Source: Desulforapulum autotrophicum (GTDB taxonomy: Bacteria > Desulfobacterota > Desulfobacteria > Desulfobacterales > Desulfolunaceae). Taken from it: a stretch of 64,000 bases of DNA. Of the stretch, positions 50,032 to 60,683 are shown in pieces (position 1 is the stretch's first letter; each line of letters begins with the position of its first letter). The translations under genes were made by a program, and so were the position numbers. The notes below the pieces were generated by a model. It made no database searches and was not told the DNA's origin. It saw only the letters and a program-made list of their open reading frames with translations. The stretch spans positions 209,924 to 273,923 of the forward strand of contig DYJE01000003.1 in NCBI GenBank assembly GCA_020723285.1, given 5' to 3'.

Positions 50032-50568
50032 ATGACAGCATTTCACGGAACAACCATCATCGCCATCCGGCATAACGGAAAAACCGTGGTGGCCGGAGAC
50101 GGACAGGTGACTCTGGGCGACACCGTCACCAAACACAAGGCTAAAAAAGTCCGCCGCATCTATAAAGACAAAATCGTCGTGGGGTTTGCCGGAGCCACGG
50201 CAGACGCCATGAATCTTACGGAAAAACTTGAGGAAAAGCTGGAACGGTACAACGGAAACCTCACCCGGGCGGCGGTGGAGCTCGCCAAGGAATGGCGCAC
50301 GGACAAATACCTGAGGCGCTTGGAAGCCATGATGATCGCCGTGGATGAATCCAAAATGTTTCTGATATCCGGGAACGGGGATGTGATCGAGCCGGATGAA
50401 AACGTCATCAGCATCGGGTCGGGAAGCGTGGCGGCCCAGGCTGCGGCTGTGGCCCTCATCCGGCACAGCACTCTGGAGGCCCGGGGCATTGCTGAGGAAA
50501 CCATGAAGATTGCGGCATCCTTGTGCATTTACACCAACGATTCCATCACCGTGGAGGAGTTGACTTAG
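50032..50568 (+). CDS. hslV: ATP-dependent protease subunit HslV
   Basis: 178 residues. The propeptide MTAFHG is removed to expose the catalytic threonine of TTIIAIRHNGKTVVAGDGQV. It forms the dodecameric protease core that works with HslU on unfolded or misfolded cytoplasmic proteins. 103 nt upstream of hslU. Confidence 0.96.
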   Translation: MTAFHGTTIIAIRHNGKTVVAGDGQVTLGDTVTKHKAKKVRRIYKDKIVVGFAGATADAMNLTEKLEEKLERYNGNLTRAAVELAKEWRTDKYLRRLEAMMIAVDESKMFLISGNGDVIEPDENVISIGSGSVAAQAAAVALIRHSTLEARGIAEETMKIAASLCIYTNDSITVEELT

Positions 50569-50627
50569 TCAAACGGCATCGGATGGATGGTCATGAATCG
50601 GAACTGGATGTCCGGCACAACGTCTGG

Positions 50628-50647
50628 CCGGATGATCCGGTTTTTAT
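50628..50647 (+). terminator. weak terminator-like hairpin between hslV and hslU
   Basis: CCGGA TGA TCCGG followed by TTTTTAT. The stem is only 5 bp; it may lower read-through into hslU rather than stop it. Confidence 0.4.
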
Positions 50648-50671
50648 ATTTTAAAAAGTCAGGAAGGAACT

Positions 50672-52084
50672 ATGAGTGATTTGAAACCCATCGAGATCGT
50701 CAGAGAGCTTGATAAATACATCATCGGTCAGGACAAGGCCAAACGGTCCGTGGCCATCGCTCTCCGCAACCGCTGGAGGCGTCGCCATGTGGAGGAGGAT
50801 CTCCAGGATGAGATTTCACCCAAGAACATCATCATGATCGGGCCCACCGGCGTGGGCAAGACCGAGATCTCCCGGCGGCTTGCCAACCTTACCGATTCAC
50901 CGTTTTTCAAGGTGGAGGCGTCCAAGTTCACGGAAATCGGCTATGTGGGTCGGGACGTGGAATCCATGGTCCGGGATCTGGTAGAGCTCACCGTGAACCG
51001 GATGAGGGACCAGGCCGAAGACGAGGTGATGGACAAGGCGGAAAAAATCGCGGAAGAACGGGTGCTTGATCTCCTTCTGCCCAAGACTCCGGTCAAAGCC
51101 GCGGCTGTTCCCGATTCGGCCGATGATGCCGTGAATGTGGAAAACGTGGAAGAGCAGGTCTCTGAAAAAGTTGAAGAACCTGTGTTGGAAGAAAACCCTG
51201 CCACTGATAAAACCCGTGAGAAACTCCGGAAAATGCTTCAGGAAGGCAAGCTGGACAGCCGAATGGTGGACATCGACGTTACAGATCAGCAGGGACCCAT
51301 GATCGAGATTTTTTCCACCATGGGCATGGAAGACATCGGCATGAACATTAGGGACATGATGAGCAACCTGATGCCCAAAAACACCAAGCGCCGCAAAGTC
51401 ACCGTGGAAGAGGCTCTGGATATCCTGACCGAACAGGAAGCCCAGAATCTCGTGGATCTGGACAAGGTGGTGGACAAGGCCGTTGAAATGGTGGAACAGT
51501 CCGGGATCATCTTCATCGACGAGATCGACAAAGTCACGGGAAACCATGCGGGAAGCGGACCTGAAGTGTCACGGGAAGGGGTCCAGCGTGATCTTCTCCC
51601 CATCGTGGAAGGGAGTTCGGTTCCCACCAAATACGGCATTGTGAAAACGGATCATATCCTGTTCATCGCGTCGGGCGCTTTTCACACCAGCAAACCCTCG
51701 GATCTGATTCCCGAACTTCAGGGCCGATTTCCCATTCGTGTGGAATTGGACAGTCTGGGCCAGAAAGAGTTCATCCGGATTCTCACCGAACCCCAGAACG
51801 CCTTGCTTCTCCAGTACATCGCCCTTTTAAGGACAGAAGGAGTGGATCTTTCCTTTGACGACAGCGCCGTGGCGGAGATCGCCCGTATTGCCGAAGAGGT
51901 GAATTCGCGCACGGAAAACATCGGGGCAAGGCGTCTGCACACCCTGATGGAATACCTTCTTGAAGACATCCTGTTCAACGCACCGGATGTTTTGGAAAAA
52001 AACGTGACCATCGACAGCGGATTTGTTAAGGAAAGGCTGAAAGACGTGGTGGCTGACGAGGATTTAAGCCGTTACATTCTTTAG
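50672..52084 (+). CDS. hslU: ATPase subunit HslU of the HslUV protease
   Basis: 470 residues. Motifs: [20 protein letters not shown], Walker [11 protein letters not shown], Walker [12 protein letters not shown], the sensor region and the C-terminal [15 protein letters not shown] through SRYIL that inserts into HslV. It is longer than E. coli HslU (443) because of an acidic, Val/Glu-rich insertion in the I domain (about residues 150-185). It unfolds substrates for HslV. Confidence 0.96.
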   Translation: MSDLKPIEIVRELDKYIIGQDKAKRSVAIALRNRWRRRHVEEDLQDEISPKNIIMIGPTGVGKTEISRRLANLTDSPFFKVEASKFTEIGYVGRDVESMVRDLVELTVNRMRDQAEDEVMDKAEKIAEERVLDLLLPKTPVKAAAVPDSADDAVNVENVEEQVSEKVEEPVLEENPATDKTREKLRKMLQEGKLDSRMVDIDVTDQQGPMIEIFSTMGMEDIGMNIRDMMSNLMPKNTKRRKVTVEEALDILTEQEAQNLVDLDKVVDKAVEMVEQSGIIFIDEIDKVTGNHAGSGPEVSREGVQRDLLPIVEGSSVPTKYGIVKTDHILFIASGAFHTSKPSDLIPELQGRFPIRVELDSLGQKEFIRILTEPQNALLLQYIALLRTEGVDLSFDDSAVAEIARIAEEVNSRTENIGARRLHTLMEYLLEDILFNAPDVLEKNVTIDSGFVKERLKDVVADEDLSRYIL

Positions 52085-52095
52085 AGGAAACGAAC

Positions 52096-52971
52096 ATGGA
52101 CGCAAATGTAGCCGATATTCTGATCGAATCATTGCCGTATATAAGGCGTTTCGCCACTAAGACCCTGGTGGTGAAATACGGCGGACACGCCATGGTGGAC
52201 GAGCAGCTGAAAGAGGATTTCGCCAGGGACATCACCCTTCTGAAATTTATCGGGGTGAACCCGGTGGTGGTTCACGGCGGCGGTCCCCAGATCAATAAGG
52301 TTCTGGAAAGGATGGGAATCACGTCCCGGTTCGTCCGGGGCATGAGGATGACCGACGAGGAAACCATGGACGTGGTGGAAATGGTTCTGGGCGGCAAGGT
52401 GAACAAATCCATCGTGGCCCAGATCAACCGCCAGGGTGGCAAGGCCGTAGGTCTTACCGGCAAGGACGCGGGGCTGATCACGGCAAAGAAGATGACCATT
52501 TACCACCAGGAAGACAAGAACAGCCCGCCTGAAATCATCGACCCCGGCCATGTGGGGCAGGTGACCCGGATCAACCATGAGCTGATCAGGTCCCTCGCCG
52601 ACCAGGGGTTCATTCCCATCATTGCGCCGGTGGGGGTGGGGGAGGCGGGTGAGACTTACAACATCAACGCCGATCTGGTGGCCTCGGAAGTGGCCAAGGC
52701 CCTTAAAGCCGAGCGCCTGATCCTTATCACCGACGTGGACGGGGTTCTTGACGCGGACAAGAATCTGATCTCTTCCATCGATACGGAGAAAGCCAAAGCC
52801 ATGATCGACGACGGCTCCATCAAGGGTGGCATGATTCCCAAGATCGAATGCGCCATGGACGCCCTGAGCGAAGGCGTGGAAAAAGTCCATATCATCAACG
52901 GAAAACAGCGTCATTCCCTGCTTCTGGAACTTTTTACCAACCAGGGAATCGGAACGGAAGTCATGTTATGA
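52096..52971 (+). CDS. argB: acetylglutamate kinase
   Basis: 291 residues, amino-acid-kinase fold: [21 protein letters not shown] and a late [16 protein letters not shown]. It phosphorylates N-acetylglutamate, the second step of arginine synthesis. Ends in an ATGA overlap with argD. Confidence 0.96.
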   Translation: MDANVADILIESLPYIRRFATKTLVVKYGGHAMVDEQLKEDFARDITLLKFIGVNPVVVHGGGPQINKVLERMGITSRFVRGMRMTDEETMDVVEMVLGGKVNKSIVAQINRQGGKAVGLTGKDAGLITAKKMTIYHQEDKNSPPEIIDPGHVGQVTRINHELIRSLADQGFIPIIAPVGVGEAGETYNINADLVASEVAKALKAERLILITDVDGVLDADKNLISSIDTEKAKAMIDDGSIKGGMIPKIECAMDALSEGVEKVHIINGKQRHSLLLELFTNQGIGTEVML

Positions 52972-54158
52972 AAGAAAGTATCAAGAAAAAAGCGGATCAT
53001 TATATCGCCCACACCTATGGCCGGTACGACGTGGCCTTTGTGCGGGGAGAGGGGGCGACCCTCTGGGACAGCAACGGCAAATCCTATACGGATTTCGTGT
53101 CCGGCATTGCGGTATGCAATCTGGGCCATGCCCATCCCGGTGTGGCCAAGGCCCTTGCCGAACAGGCCATGAAACTGGTCCATGTGTCCAATCTTTATTA
53201 TACGGAACCCCAGGCTGATCTGGCCGAGTGGCTGGTCAGTCACAGTTTCGCTGACAAGGTTTTTTTCTGCAACAGCGGAGCCGAAGCCAACGAGGCGGCC
53301 ATCAAGCTGGCCCGGCGATACCATTACGTGAAAGGCGACAGTAAAAGAGACACCATCATCACTATGGCCATGAGCTTTCACGGCCGGACCATGGCGACCT
53401 TGACGGCCACGGGCCAGGATAAAATCAAGGAAGGCTTCGCTCCGGTTCTTCCCGGATTCGACTATGTGCCCTACAACGACATCGAGGCCCTTTCGGCCAA
53501 GATGAGCGACCGCATCTGCGCCGTGATGCTGGAACCCCTTCAGGGCGAAGGCGGCATCTGCTGTCCCGATCCCGGCTATCTCAAGAATGTCCGGGATCTC
53601 TGCGATCAGCACGGAGCCCTGTTGATCTTCGATGAAATCCAGACCGGCATGGGCCGGACCGGCACCCTGTTCGCCTACGAGCACGAGAATGTGCCGCCGG
53701 ACATCATGAGCCTCGCCAAAGCCCTGGGCAACGGGCTTCCCATCGGAGCCATGCTGGCCAAAGACGAGATCATGAGCGCATTCACGCCGGGCAGCCACGC
53801 TTCCACCTTCGGTGGCACGCCCCTTGTCACTGCCGCGGCCCTTCACGTGGTGAAAACCATGGAACGGGAAAATATCGTGGACAGCGGCCGTGAAAAAGGA
53901 TTGTATCTCGCATCGAAACTGGAAACGCTGAAAGCGAAGCATCCTGTTGCCGTGGATGTGCGTGGACGTGGGCTGCTTCTCGGCATGAAGATTATGGTAG
54001 AAGGCGCTCAGGTGGTGAAAGCCTGTCAGGAACGGGGCTTTCTCATCAACTGCGTCCAGGGGAATATCCTGCGGTTTATACCGCCTTTGACCATCACGAA
54101 AGAAGAAATCGACGCCTTGTCCGAATGTCTCGATTCGGTCCTGGCCACGTATAAATAA
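52968..54158 (+). CDS. argD: acetylornithine aminotransferase
   Basis: 396 residues from ATG 52968 overlapping the argB stop. PLP-type class III motifs: [32 protein letters not shown], and the PLP lysine in [18 protein letters not shown]. It makes N-acetylornithine from the semialdehyde. Confidence 0.95.
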   Translation: MKESIKKKADHYIAHTYGRYDVAFVRGEGATLWDSNGKSYTDFVSGIAVCNLGHAHPGVAKALAEQAMKLVHVSNLYYTEPQADLAEWLVSHSFADKVFFCNSGAEANEAAIKLARRYHYVKGDSKRDTIITMAMSFHGRTMATLTATGQDKIKEGFAPVLPGFDYVPYNDIEALSAKMSDRICAVMLEPLQGEGGICCPDPGYLKNVRDLCDQHGALLIFDEIQTGMGRTGTLFAYEHENVPPDIMSLAKALGNGLPIGAMLAKDEIMSAFTPGSHASTFGGTPLVTAAALHVVKTMERENIVDSGREKGLYLASKLETLKAKHPVAVDVRGRGLLLGMKIMVEGAQVVKACQERGFLINCVQGNILRFIPPLTITKEEIDALSECLDSVLATYK

Positions 54159-54172
54159 CGAAGGAGAGTCAT

Positions 54173-55090
54173 GTGAAAAAAGATCTGCTCACTCTAAACG
54201 ATCTGACGAAAGAGGATTTTGATGCCCTGTTCGCACGGGCGCTTGAACTGAAGGAACGGCATAAACGGGGCATCTTCGACAAAGTGTTGGCCGGAAAGTC
54301 CGTGGGGCTGATTTTCGACAAACCGTCCACCCGGACCCGGATTTCATTCGAAGCGGCCACCATCCAGCTGGCAGGGACTCCGATTTTCATGGCTGCGGCC
54401 CACACCCAGATTTCCCGGAACGAACCGGTGAAAGACACGGCCCGGGTTCTTTCCCGTTACATCGACTGTCTGGTGTTGCGGACCTTTTCCCAGGAGCTGA
54501 TCGAAGAATACGCCAGAGAGTGCAGCATCCCCGTGATCAACGCCCTGTCCGATTCCTACCACCCCTGCCAGATCCTTTCCGATCTTCTCACGGTGGTGGA
54601 AGCGAAAGGCGGCTATGAAAACGTTCATGTGGCCTGGATCGGTGACGGAAACAACGTGGCCCATTCCTGGATCAACGCGGCGGCCATTCTGGGTTTCAAG
54701 CTGACCCTGGCCTGCCCTGATGGGTACACACCCGATTCAGGAATCCTTGAAAAAGCTCTGGCGAAAAAGACGGGTGAAATCCGGGTGGTGACCGATCCTG
54801 TGGATGCCGTCAAAGGGGCGGACATCGTGTACACCGACGTATGGGCCAGCATGGGCCAGGAAAGCGAGGCCGACGAGCGTCTTGCGCCCTTCCGGAACTA
54901 TCAGGTGGACGCAGCGCTTCTGAAGCACGCCAAGCCCGACGTGAGCGTCATGCACTGCCTGCCCGCCCACCGGGGCGAGGAGATCACCGAAGACGTGATG
55001 GAAGGACCGCACTCCATCATCTGGGATCAGGCGGAGAACAAGCTGCATATGCACAAGGCGATATTGGAAGCGTTGATCTTAAAAAAATGA
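54173..55090 (+). CDS. argF: ornithine carbamoyltransferase
   Basis: 305 residues from GTG 54173 with AAGGAGAG upstream; the nearby ATG two bases earlier runs straight into TGA. The carbamoyl-phosphate loop is KPSTRTRISFE; HPCQ and MHCLPAHRGEEI are the substrate motifs. It makes citrulline. Confidence 0.96.
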   Translation: MKKDLLTLNDLTKEDFDALFARALELKERHKRGIFDKVLAGKSVGLIFDKPSTRTRISFEAATIQLAGTPIFMAAAHTQISRNEPVKDTARVLSRYIDCLVLRTFSQELIEEYARECSIPVINALSDSYHPCQILSDLLTVVEAKGGYENVHVAWIGDGNNVAHSWINAAAILGFKLTLACPDGYTPDSGILEKALAKKTGEIRVVTDPVDAVKGADIVYTDVWASMGQESEADERLAPFRNYQVDAALLKHAKPDVSVMHCLPAHRGEEITEDVMEGPHSIIWDQAENKLHMHKAILEALILKK

Positions 55091-55102
55091 ATGAATAAGG
55101 AA

Positions 55103-55146
55103 AAATGAACATCGAACATCGAACGTCCAACATCGAACATCGAATG
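55103..55146. repeat. short tandem repeat ACATCGA upstream of argG
   Basis: GAACATCGAACATCGAACGT and onward is a run of imperfect AACATCGA units including CGTCCAACATCGAACATCGA. No coding sense; intergenic, 40 nt before argG. Confidence 0.75.
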
Positions 55147-55187
55147 GGGATGTTCTTTATATTTGATGAACAAAAAAAGGAGTCCTC

Positions 55188-56402
55188 ATGTCAGATATAA
55201 AAAAAGTCGTTCTCGCCTATTCCGGGGGGCTGGATACCTCGGTGATTTTGAAATGGCTGATCGAAACCTATCAGTGCGAGGTGGTCACGTTTTCGGCGGA
55301 TCTGGGCCAGGAAGAAGAACTGGACGGCCTGGAAGCCAAGGCGAAAAACACAGGGGCGGTGAAAGCCTACATCGATGATCTCCGGGAAGAGTTCATCCGG
55401 GATTTCGTGTTCCCGGCCTTTAGGGCGAACGCTATATACGAGGGCCAGTACCTGTTAGGCACCTCCATCGCTCGTCCCCTTATCGCCAAACGCCAGATGG
55501 AAATTGCGAAAATCGAAGGGGCAGACGCGGTGAGCCACGGGGCCACGGGCAAAGGCAACGATCAGGTCCGATTTGAACTCAGCTATTTTTCCATCGATCC
55601 GGAAATCAAGATTATCGCACCCTGGCGTGAATGGGACCTGACCTCCCGCACGGCCCTCATGGCCTTTGCGGAAAAACACGGCATTCCCGTTCCCCAGACT
55701 CCGGCCAAACCCTACAGTACGGACCGGAACATGCTGCATATCAGTTACGAGGGCGGCGTTCTTGAAGATCCCTGGGCCCCTGCCACCGACGACATGTACA
55801 CCCTGAGCGTGAAACCTGAAAACGCCCCGGATGTGGCTGAAGAAATCGAGATCAGTTTCGAGCAGGGCAATCCTGTGGCGGTGAACGGCAAAAAACTGGG
55901 TCCGGCAGCGCTTTTCAAGGAATTGAACGTTCTGGGCGGCAGACACGGCATCGGCCGTATCGACATGGTGGAAAACCGTTTCGTGGGCATGAAATCCCGG
56001 GGCGTGTACGAAACGCCGGGCGGTACGATATTGCGGCTGGCCCACATGGCCATGGAATCCATCACCCTGGACCGTGAAGTGGCCCACCTCCGGGACAGTC
56101 TGATTCCCCGCTACGCCGAACTGATCTATTACGGGTTCTGGTTCAGCCCGGAAATGCGCCTGATGCAGAACATGATCGACGAAACGCAGGTGGGCGTCTG
56201 CGGCGACGTGCGTCTGAAACTGTACAAGGGCAACGCCTACGTCCTGGGCCGCCGTTCCGAACGGTCCCTGTACAATCCGGCCATCGCCTCTTTCGAGGAT
56301 GACAAGAACGCTTACCGCCAGAAGGACGCAGAAGGCTTCATCCGCCTGAACGCCCTGCGTCTGCGGATTCTGAGTGCGGCAAACAAGGCCTGGAAGAAAT
56401 AG
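55188..56402 (+). CDS. argG: argininosuccinate synthase
   Basis: 404 residues. The ATP loop [13 protein letters not shown] and the [12 protein letters not shown] block are diagnostic. It joins citrulline and aspartate. AAAAGGAG precedes the ATG. Confidence 0.97.
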   Translation: MSDIKKVVLAYSGGLDTSVILKWLIETYQCEVVTFSADLGQEEELDGLEAKAKNTGAVKAYIDDLREEFIRDFVFPAFRANAIYEGQYLLGTSIARPLIAKRQMEIAKIEGADAVSHGATGKGNDQVRFELSYFSIDPEIKIIAPWREWDLTSRTALMAFAEKHGIPVPQTPAKPYSTDRNMLHISYEGGVLEDPWAPATDDMYTLSVKPENAPDVAEEIEISFEQGNPVAVNGKKLGPAALFKELNVLGGRHGIGRIDMVENRFVGMKSRGVYETPGGTILRLAHMAMESITLDREVAHLRDSLIPRYAELIYYGFWFSPEMRLMQNMIDETQVGVCGDVRLKLYKGNAYVLGRRSERSLYNPAIASFEDDKNAYRQKDAEGFIRLNALRLRILSAANKAWKK

Positions 56403-56836
56403 GTTGTGATGTGCCTCCGGCAGCCCTTCCGGGGGCCAAACCCCTCTCGTTGCTGGGGTAGGCTTTTTGAAAAGTTTGACAAACGGGGAGGGGTAATCTC
56501 GTAGGTCGGATTGAGGCACGAAATCCGACAAATGACCCCATCCTTATTTTACCTCCAGGCCTTGGCCTGGGAGTATGTATGTTAAGATTCCGGCCAATAT
56601 GTGTAAAAAAACCGGTTGGAAAAACTTCAGGCCAGGAGGGCCATGGCCCTCCTGGGTTTTTAAAGGATCGGATCATTTGTCGGGTTTGAAGAACCCGACC
56701 TACGATAGTCTGCTGCGGGACACGGGAAAGCGAAGATCAAAAGCCCGTTTGTCCGGATTTTTAAAATCCGGCCCCCCTGGGAGGGCCGCCGGAGGCCAAC
56801 AAACGGCCAATCAAAAAAAACATGGAGTACGTTTAA
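56403..56836. repeat. argG-argH spacer with palindromic repeats
   Basis: No gene supported. It has a perfect 24-bp palindrome centred on GGGCCATGGCCC (56632-56655) followed by GTTTTTA, a possible terminator; a GTAGGTCGGATT/AATCCGACAAAT unit near 56500 mirrored by TTTGTCGGGTT and AACCCGACCTAC near 56676-56702; and repeated GGGAGGGCCGCC-type motifs near 56780. Confidence 0.6.
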
Positions 56837-58216
56837 ATGAGCGAAAAACCCTGGGACGGCCGTTTTCAGGAAAGCACGGACAAGGCGGTGGAGGTGTTCA
56901 CCTCGTCCATCGCCGTGGACAGCCGTCTTTACAGACATGACATCGAAGGCAGTATGGCCCATTGCCGGATGCTGGCGAAACAGGGCATTATCACCAACGA
57001 TGAAGCGGAAAAGATGGTGGCGGGCCTTGCGAAAATAAAGGGAGACATCGAAAGCGGACACTTCGCCTATTCGGACAGCCTTGAAGACATCCATATGCAC
57101 ATCGAGTCGGCCCTGACCCAAGACATCGGGGAGACGGCGAAAAAGCTCCACACAGCCCGGAGCCGGAACGACCAGGTGGCCCTGGACATCCGCATGTATC
57201 TTCGGGAAGTGAGCCGGGATGTGATCGCCCTTTTGAAAGATATCCGGACCATTCTGGTCACTCTGGCCGAAAAACACGACGGCGTGGTCATGGCCGGTTA
57301 CACCCATCTCCAGCGGGCCCAGCCTGTCCTTTTGTCCCATCATCTCATGGCCTATTACGAGATGTTCAAACGGGACGAGGAACGGTTTACGGACGGTCTC
57401 AAACGGATCAACGTGATGCCCCTGGGCAGCGCGGCCCTGGCAGGAACCACCTATCCCATAGACCGGGCGTATACGGCGGAGCTTCTGGATTTCCCCAAGG
57501 TGTCTGCCAACAGCATGGATTCGGTGGCGGATCGGGATTTCATCATTGAATTCATCTCGGCGTCAAGTATCTGTATGATGCACCTGTCCCGTTTTTCCGA
57601 AGAGCTGATCCTCTGGTCCTCATCGGAATTCGCCTTTGTCGTGATCTCCGACGCCTTCACCACGGGCAGCAGCATCATGCCCCAGAAAAAGAATCCGGAT
57701 ATCCCCGAGCTGGTGCGCGGGAAAACAGGCCGGGTCTACGGCAACCTCATGTCGGTCCTCACCCTGATGAAATCCCTGCCCATGACTTACAACAGGGACA
57801 TGCAGGAAGACAAACCGCCATTGTTCGACACCGTGGACACGCTGACCGCCTGCCTCGACATCTACCGGCGCATGCTGCCAAACATAACGTTCAGGGAACG
57901 AAGACTTTCCGAAACCACGGAAACGGGATTCATCAACGCCACCGACCTGGCCGATTACCTGGCGTCCAAAGGCCTGCCGTTCCGTGACGCCCACGAGGCG
58001 GTGGGCCGGACCGTGGCCTATGGCCTCGGCAACGGCAAGGAACTCCAGGATATGACCGTGGCCGAACTGAAAGGTTTTTCGCCTCTGATCGAAGATGATG
58101 TGTTCGCTTTTCTGGAAACCCGGAACATCATTGACCGGCGCATATCCCAGGGCGGAACGGCCACGGCCAACGTCCGGGAGGCGGTGGCTCAGGCGAAGAG
58201 GGATCTGGGGCTTTAA
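56837..58216 (+). CDS. argH: argininosuccinate lyase
   Basis: 459 residues; fumarase/aspartase superfamily: TARSRNDQVALD, YTHLQRAQPV and the signature GSSIMPQKKNPD. It yields arginine and fumarate. Last gene of the arg block; more than 400 nt from argG, so it may have its own promoter. Confidence 0.97.
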   Translation: MSEKPWDGRFQESTDKAVEVFTSSIAVDSRLYRHDIEGSMAHCRMLAKQGIITNDEAEKMVAGLAKIKGDIESGHFAYSDSLEDIHMHIESALTQDIGETAKKLHTARSRNDQVALDIRMYLREVSRDVIALLKDIRTILVTLAEKHDGVVMAGYTHLQRAQPVLLSHHLMAYYEMFKRDEERFTDGLKRINVMPLGSAALAGTTYPIDRAYTAELLDFPKVSANSMDSVADRDFIIEFISASSICMMHLSRFSEELILWSSSEFAFVVISDAFTTGSSIMPQKKNPDIPELVRGKTGRVYGNLMSVLTLMKSLPMTYNRDMQEDKPPLFDTVDTLTACLDIYRRMLPNITFRERRLSETTETGFINATDLADYLASKGLPFRDAHEAVGRTVAYGLGNGKELQDMTVAELKGFSPLIEDDVFAFLETRNIIDRRISQGGTATANVREAVAQAKRDLGL

Positions 58217-58304
58217 TGATGCAGTTGACATCTGGGCCGGCCTAAAGCCCGTGCTTGGTGAATCTTATTGCCGTGTTGATATCCGTTGAGGGAGATTTCG
58301 ATCA

Positions 58305-58901
58305 GTGACAGAATGGGGTATGGATAACCGTCTTAAAATAAAGTTGATCATGGTTGTGATCGCTCTTGTTTTCGCGTTCCAGAGCTGCGGCAGGAAAGCA
58401 CCGCCCATTCCTCCGGGGGCCATTGTTCCGCCCAAAGTGTCCGGTCTGTCCCACGCCATCGAGGGTGACACCCTGACCCTCATTTGGAAAGCGCCCCAAG
58501 GTAAAGGGGCGAATTCCGTGGACGGTTACGATGTGATGCGTTCCGCCACAAGTTTGGATGAAAAGGAATGTCCGGGATGCCCCATCGTGTTTCAGCGCGT
58601 CGCCCGCCTGGGGTCCTCCCAGACACAGTTCACCGATAAACTGGTAACCGGAAAGCGTTACATCTACAAGGTGGTGGCTGTGACACCCTATCAGGTCCAG
58701 GGCAGGGATTCCAAGCTGATCCGCTTCACCTATCCCGAGCAGAAAAAGGAAAAGGAGCCTGCACCCATCGAATCCGGCGAGGAAATCCGCTACGGTGATG
58801 ACGGTGAAATTCTTACTGGGGAAGACCCGGTACATCACGAGGATACCGGGGAAGACAAGGCAGACGGTGGTTTAGCAAAACCGCCGGGCATGGATGAATA
58901 A
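58305..58901 (+). CDS. small lipoprotein with LptM/YifL-like N-terminus
   Basis: 198 residues from GTG 58305 (GAGGGAG 10 nt upstream); ATG 58320 is also possible. The lipobox is FAFQSCGRKAPPIPP, very like the LptM/YifL pattern. The rest is a fibronectin-III-like segment (VDGYDVMRSATSLDE; TGKRYIYKVVAVTPYQ) and an acidic tail. Same location as in related bacteria, after argH. Function unproven. Confidence 0.7.
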   Translation: MTEWGMDNRLKIKLIMVVIALVFAFQSCGRKAPPIPPGAIVPPKVSGLSHAIEGDTLTLIWKAPQGKGANSVDGYDVMRSATSLDEKECPGCPIVFQRVARLGSSQTQFTDKLVTGKRYIYKVVAVTPYQVQGRDSKLIRFTYPEQKKEKEPAPIESGEEIRYGDDGEILTGEDPVHHEDTGEDKADGGLAKPPGMDE

Positions 58902-58904
58902 CCC

Positions 58905-59426
58905 ATGAAAACCCATCAGGTTTTTCTTTCTTTCGGGTCCAATCTCGGCGACAAGCGCAAAAACTGCGAAAAGGCTTTGAAGGAACTGGAAACACGAAAC
59001 ATCGCACGGATAGTCAGTGTATCTCCGTTTTACATGACCGAACCCGTGGATTACACGGACCAGGACTGGTTTGTCAACGGCGCGGTTCATGTGGAAACAT
59101 CCCTTGACCCGCTGGCGTTGCTGACTGCTTTGAAACAGGTTCAGGCCGATCTGGGAACCCGTGAAAAAACAGTCAGGTTTGGTCCGAGGGTCATCGATCT
59201 GGACATTCTGTTGTACGATGATCTGATCTGGGCTGACGAAGATTTGGCCATACCCCATGAACGCATGCATCAAAGGGCTTTTGTCCTTGTTCCGCTGTGT
59301 GATATAGCGGGGGATACGCTGCACCCCCTTTTCAATCGGACCATGAAAGACCTGCTCAACGCCATCGATCCCGAACACCAGGACGTCAGGCCAATGCAAC
59401 CGGATACAGGAGACCATTATGTTTAA
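58905..59426 (+). CDS. folK: 2-amino-4-hydroxy-6-hydroxymethyldihydropteridine diphosphokinase
   Basis: 173 residues. The HPPK motifs LSFGSNLGDKRKN and FGPRVIDLDILLYDD are present. It pyrophosphorylates hydroxymethyldihydropterin in folate synthesis. 3 nt after the lipoprotein gene. Confidence 0.95.
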   Translation: MKTHQVFLSFGSNLGDKRKNCEKALKELETRNIARIVSVSPFYMTEPVDYTDQDWFVNGAVHVETSLDPLALLTALKQVQADLGTREKTVRFGPRVIDLDILLYDDLIWADEDLAIPHERMHQRAFVLVPLCDIAGDTLHPLFNRTMKDLLNAIDPEHQDVRPMQPDTGDHYV

Positions 59427-59685
59427 AAATCTGATTCTGATCATCATGATTGTTGTGGTTTACAAAATCATCAAAAAGATGATTCTTGAACCGATGAAAA
59501 GCAACACACCTTATCCCCTTGAAAAAAACAGGAATGAGAGCGCGGACGATCTGATGATCAAGGACCCGGAGTGCGGGGTTTATTTTCCCCAGCGCCAGGG
59601 AGTCAGTCTGAGGGCGGGTGGAGAGACATTATATTTCTGCTCTGAAAAATGCAGGGATGATTACAAAAACAAAACCAAGGCATAA
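59419..59685 (+). CDS. small membrane-anchored protein with two-Cys-pair ribbon (PP0621-like)
   Basis: 88 residues: an N-terminal helix ([18 protein letters not shown]), then [20 protein letters not shown] and [11 protein letters not shown], a small metal-binding YHS/ribbon-like domain. Overlaps folK by 8 nt. Function unknown. Confidence 0.75.
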   Translation: MFKNLILIIMIVVVYKIIKKMILEPMKSNTPYPLEKNRNESADDLMIKDPECGVYFPQRQGVSLRAGGETLYFCSEKCRDDYKNKTKA

Positions 59686-59780
59686 ACACAGTTTGGGGTA
59701 GCCATGTGCCCGGCATAGGGACCCTGGCAATCCTGTTTCGAGAGACCGTTCCGGGTCTTGCCCGGGAAAAGGAGAGGATC

Positions 59781-60428
59781 ATGAAATTTTTTATCGATAC
59801 GGCGAACATCAATGAAATCAAGGAAGCCGCCAGCATGGGCATGGTGGACGGCGTCACCACCAATCCGTCCCTCATCGCGAAAGAGGGCCGGGAATTCACG
59901 GAAATCATCAAGGACATCTGTGCCATTGTGGACGGCCCCATCAGCGCGGAAGTGATCAGCCTCGACACCGAAGGCATGGTCCGTGAAGCCCGTGAACTTG
60001 TGAAAATCCATAAAAATATCGTGATCAAGATTCCCATGACCATCGACGGTCTCAAAGCCACCCGCATGCTCACCGACGAAGGCATCAAGACCAACGTGAC
60101 CCTGATTTTCTCGCCGCTCCAGGCCCTGATGGCCGCCAAGGCCGGTGCCACCTACGTGAGCCCTTTCGTGGGCCGGCTGGATGATCTGGCCCAGGACGGT
60201 CTTGTTCTGGTGGAGCAGATTGTCACCTTGTTCGACAACTACGGGTTTACCACCGAAGTCATCGTGGCCAGTGTGAGAAATCCCCTGCATGTTCTGGACT
60301 CCGCCCTCATGGGCGCGGACATTGCCACCATCCCCTTCGATGTCCTGAAGAAACTGGCGGGTCACCCCATGACCGACAAAGGGATCAAGGCATTCATGGA
60401 TGACTGGAACAAAGCCCAGGGCAAGTGA
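59781..60428 (+). CDS. fsa: transaldolase-like fructose-6-phosphate aldolase
   Basis: 215 residues from ATG 59781 (AAAGGAGAGG upstream); the longer frame to 59706 is not supported. [26 protein letters not shown] and [14 protein letters not shown] with the Schiff-base lysine mark the Fsa/TalC type. It works in carbohydrate (pentose/hexose phosphate) interconversion. Confidence 0.93.
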   Translation: MKFFIDTANINEIKEAASMGMVDGVTTNPSLIAKEGREFTEIIKDICAIVDGPISAEVISLDTEGMVREARELVKIHKNIVIKIPMTIDGLKATRMLTDEGIKTNVTLIFSPLQALMAAKAGATYVSPFVGRLDDLAQDGLVLVEQIVTLFDNYGFTTEVIVASVRNPLHVLDSALMGADIATIPFDVLKKLAGHPMTDKGIKAFMDDWNKAQGK

Positions 60429-60568
60429 GAAAACGTAAAAGTTATTGACAGGGTGTGAAAGATAAAATAGACATTTTCGACATTGTTCATGAAGAACGAT
60501 TTATAAAGTGATTTAAAATAGACGATCCGGGCGCTTGATCTCAAAGGTCCGGGGACTAAAATGACAAT

Positions 60569-60627
60569 AAGCCACGAAGGCATGAAAACAGATGAACTGT
60601 TTTTTATGACTTCGTGGCTTTTTTTTT
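60569..60627 (+). terminator. extended hairpin terminator after fsa
   Basis: AAGCCACGAAG pairs with CTTCGTGGCTT, and within it CATGAAAACAG pairs with CTGTTTTTTATG; a T8-9 run follows. Very stable. Confidence 0.9.
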
Positions 60628-60683
60628 GCGCGGATTTCAATACACGTCAGCAGATCGGAAACATTGAAGGCGAAGAGGAGATA

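Noticed and set aside
52911-53942. 343-residue minus-strand open frame
   Set aside because: Antisense shadow of argD, whose motifs are complete; no homology in the antisense translation.
55455-56531. 358-residue minus-strand open frame
   Set aside because: Antisense shadow of argG; composition artefact.
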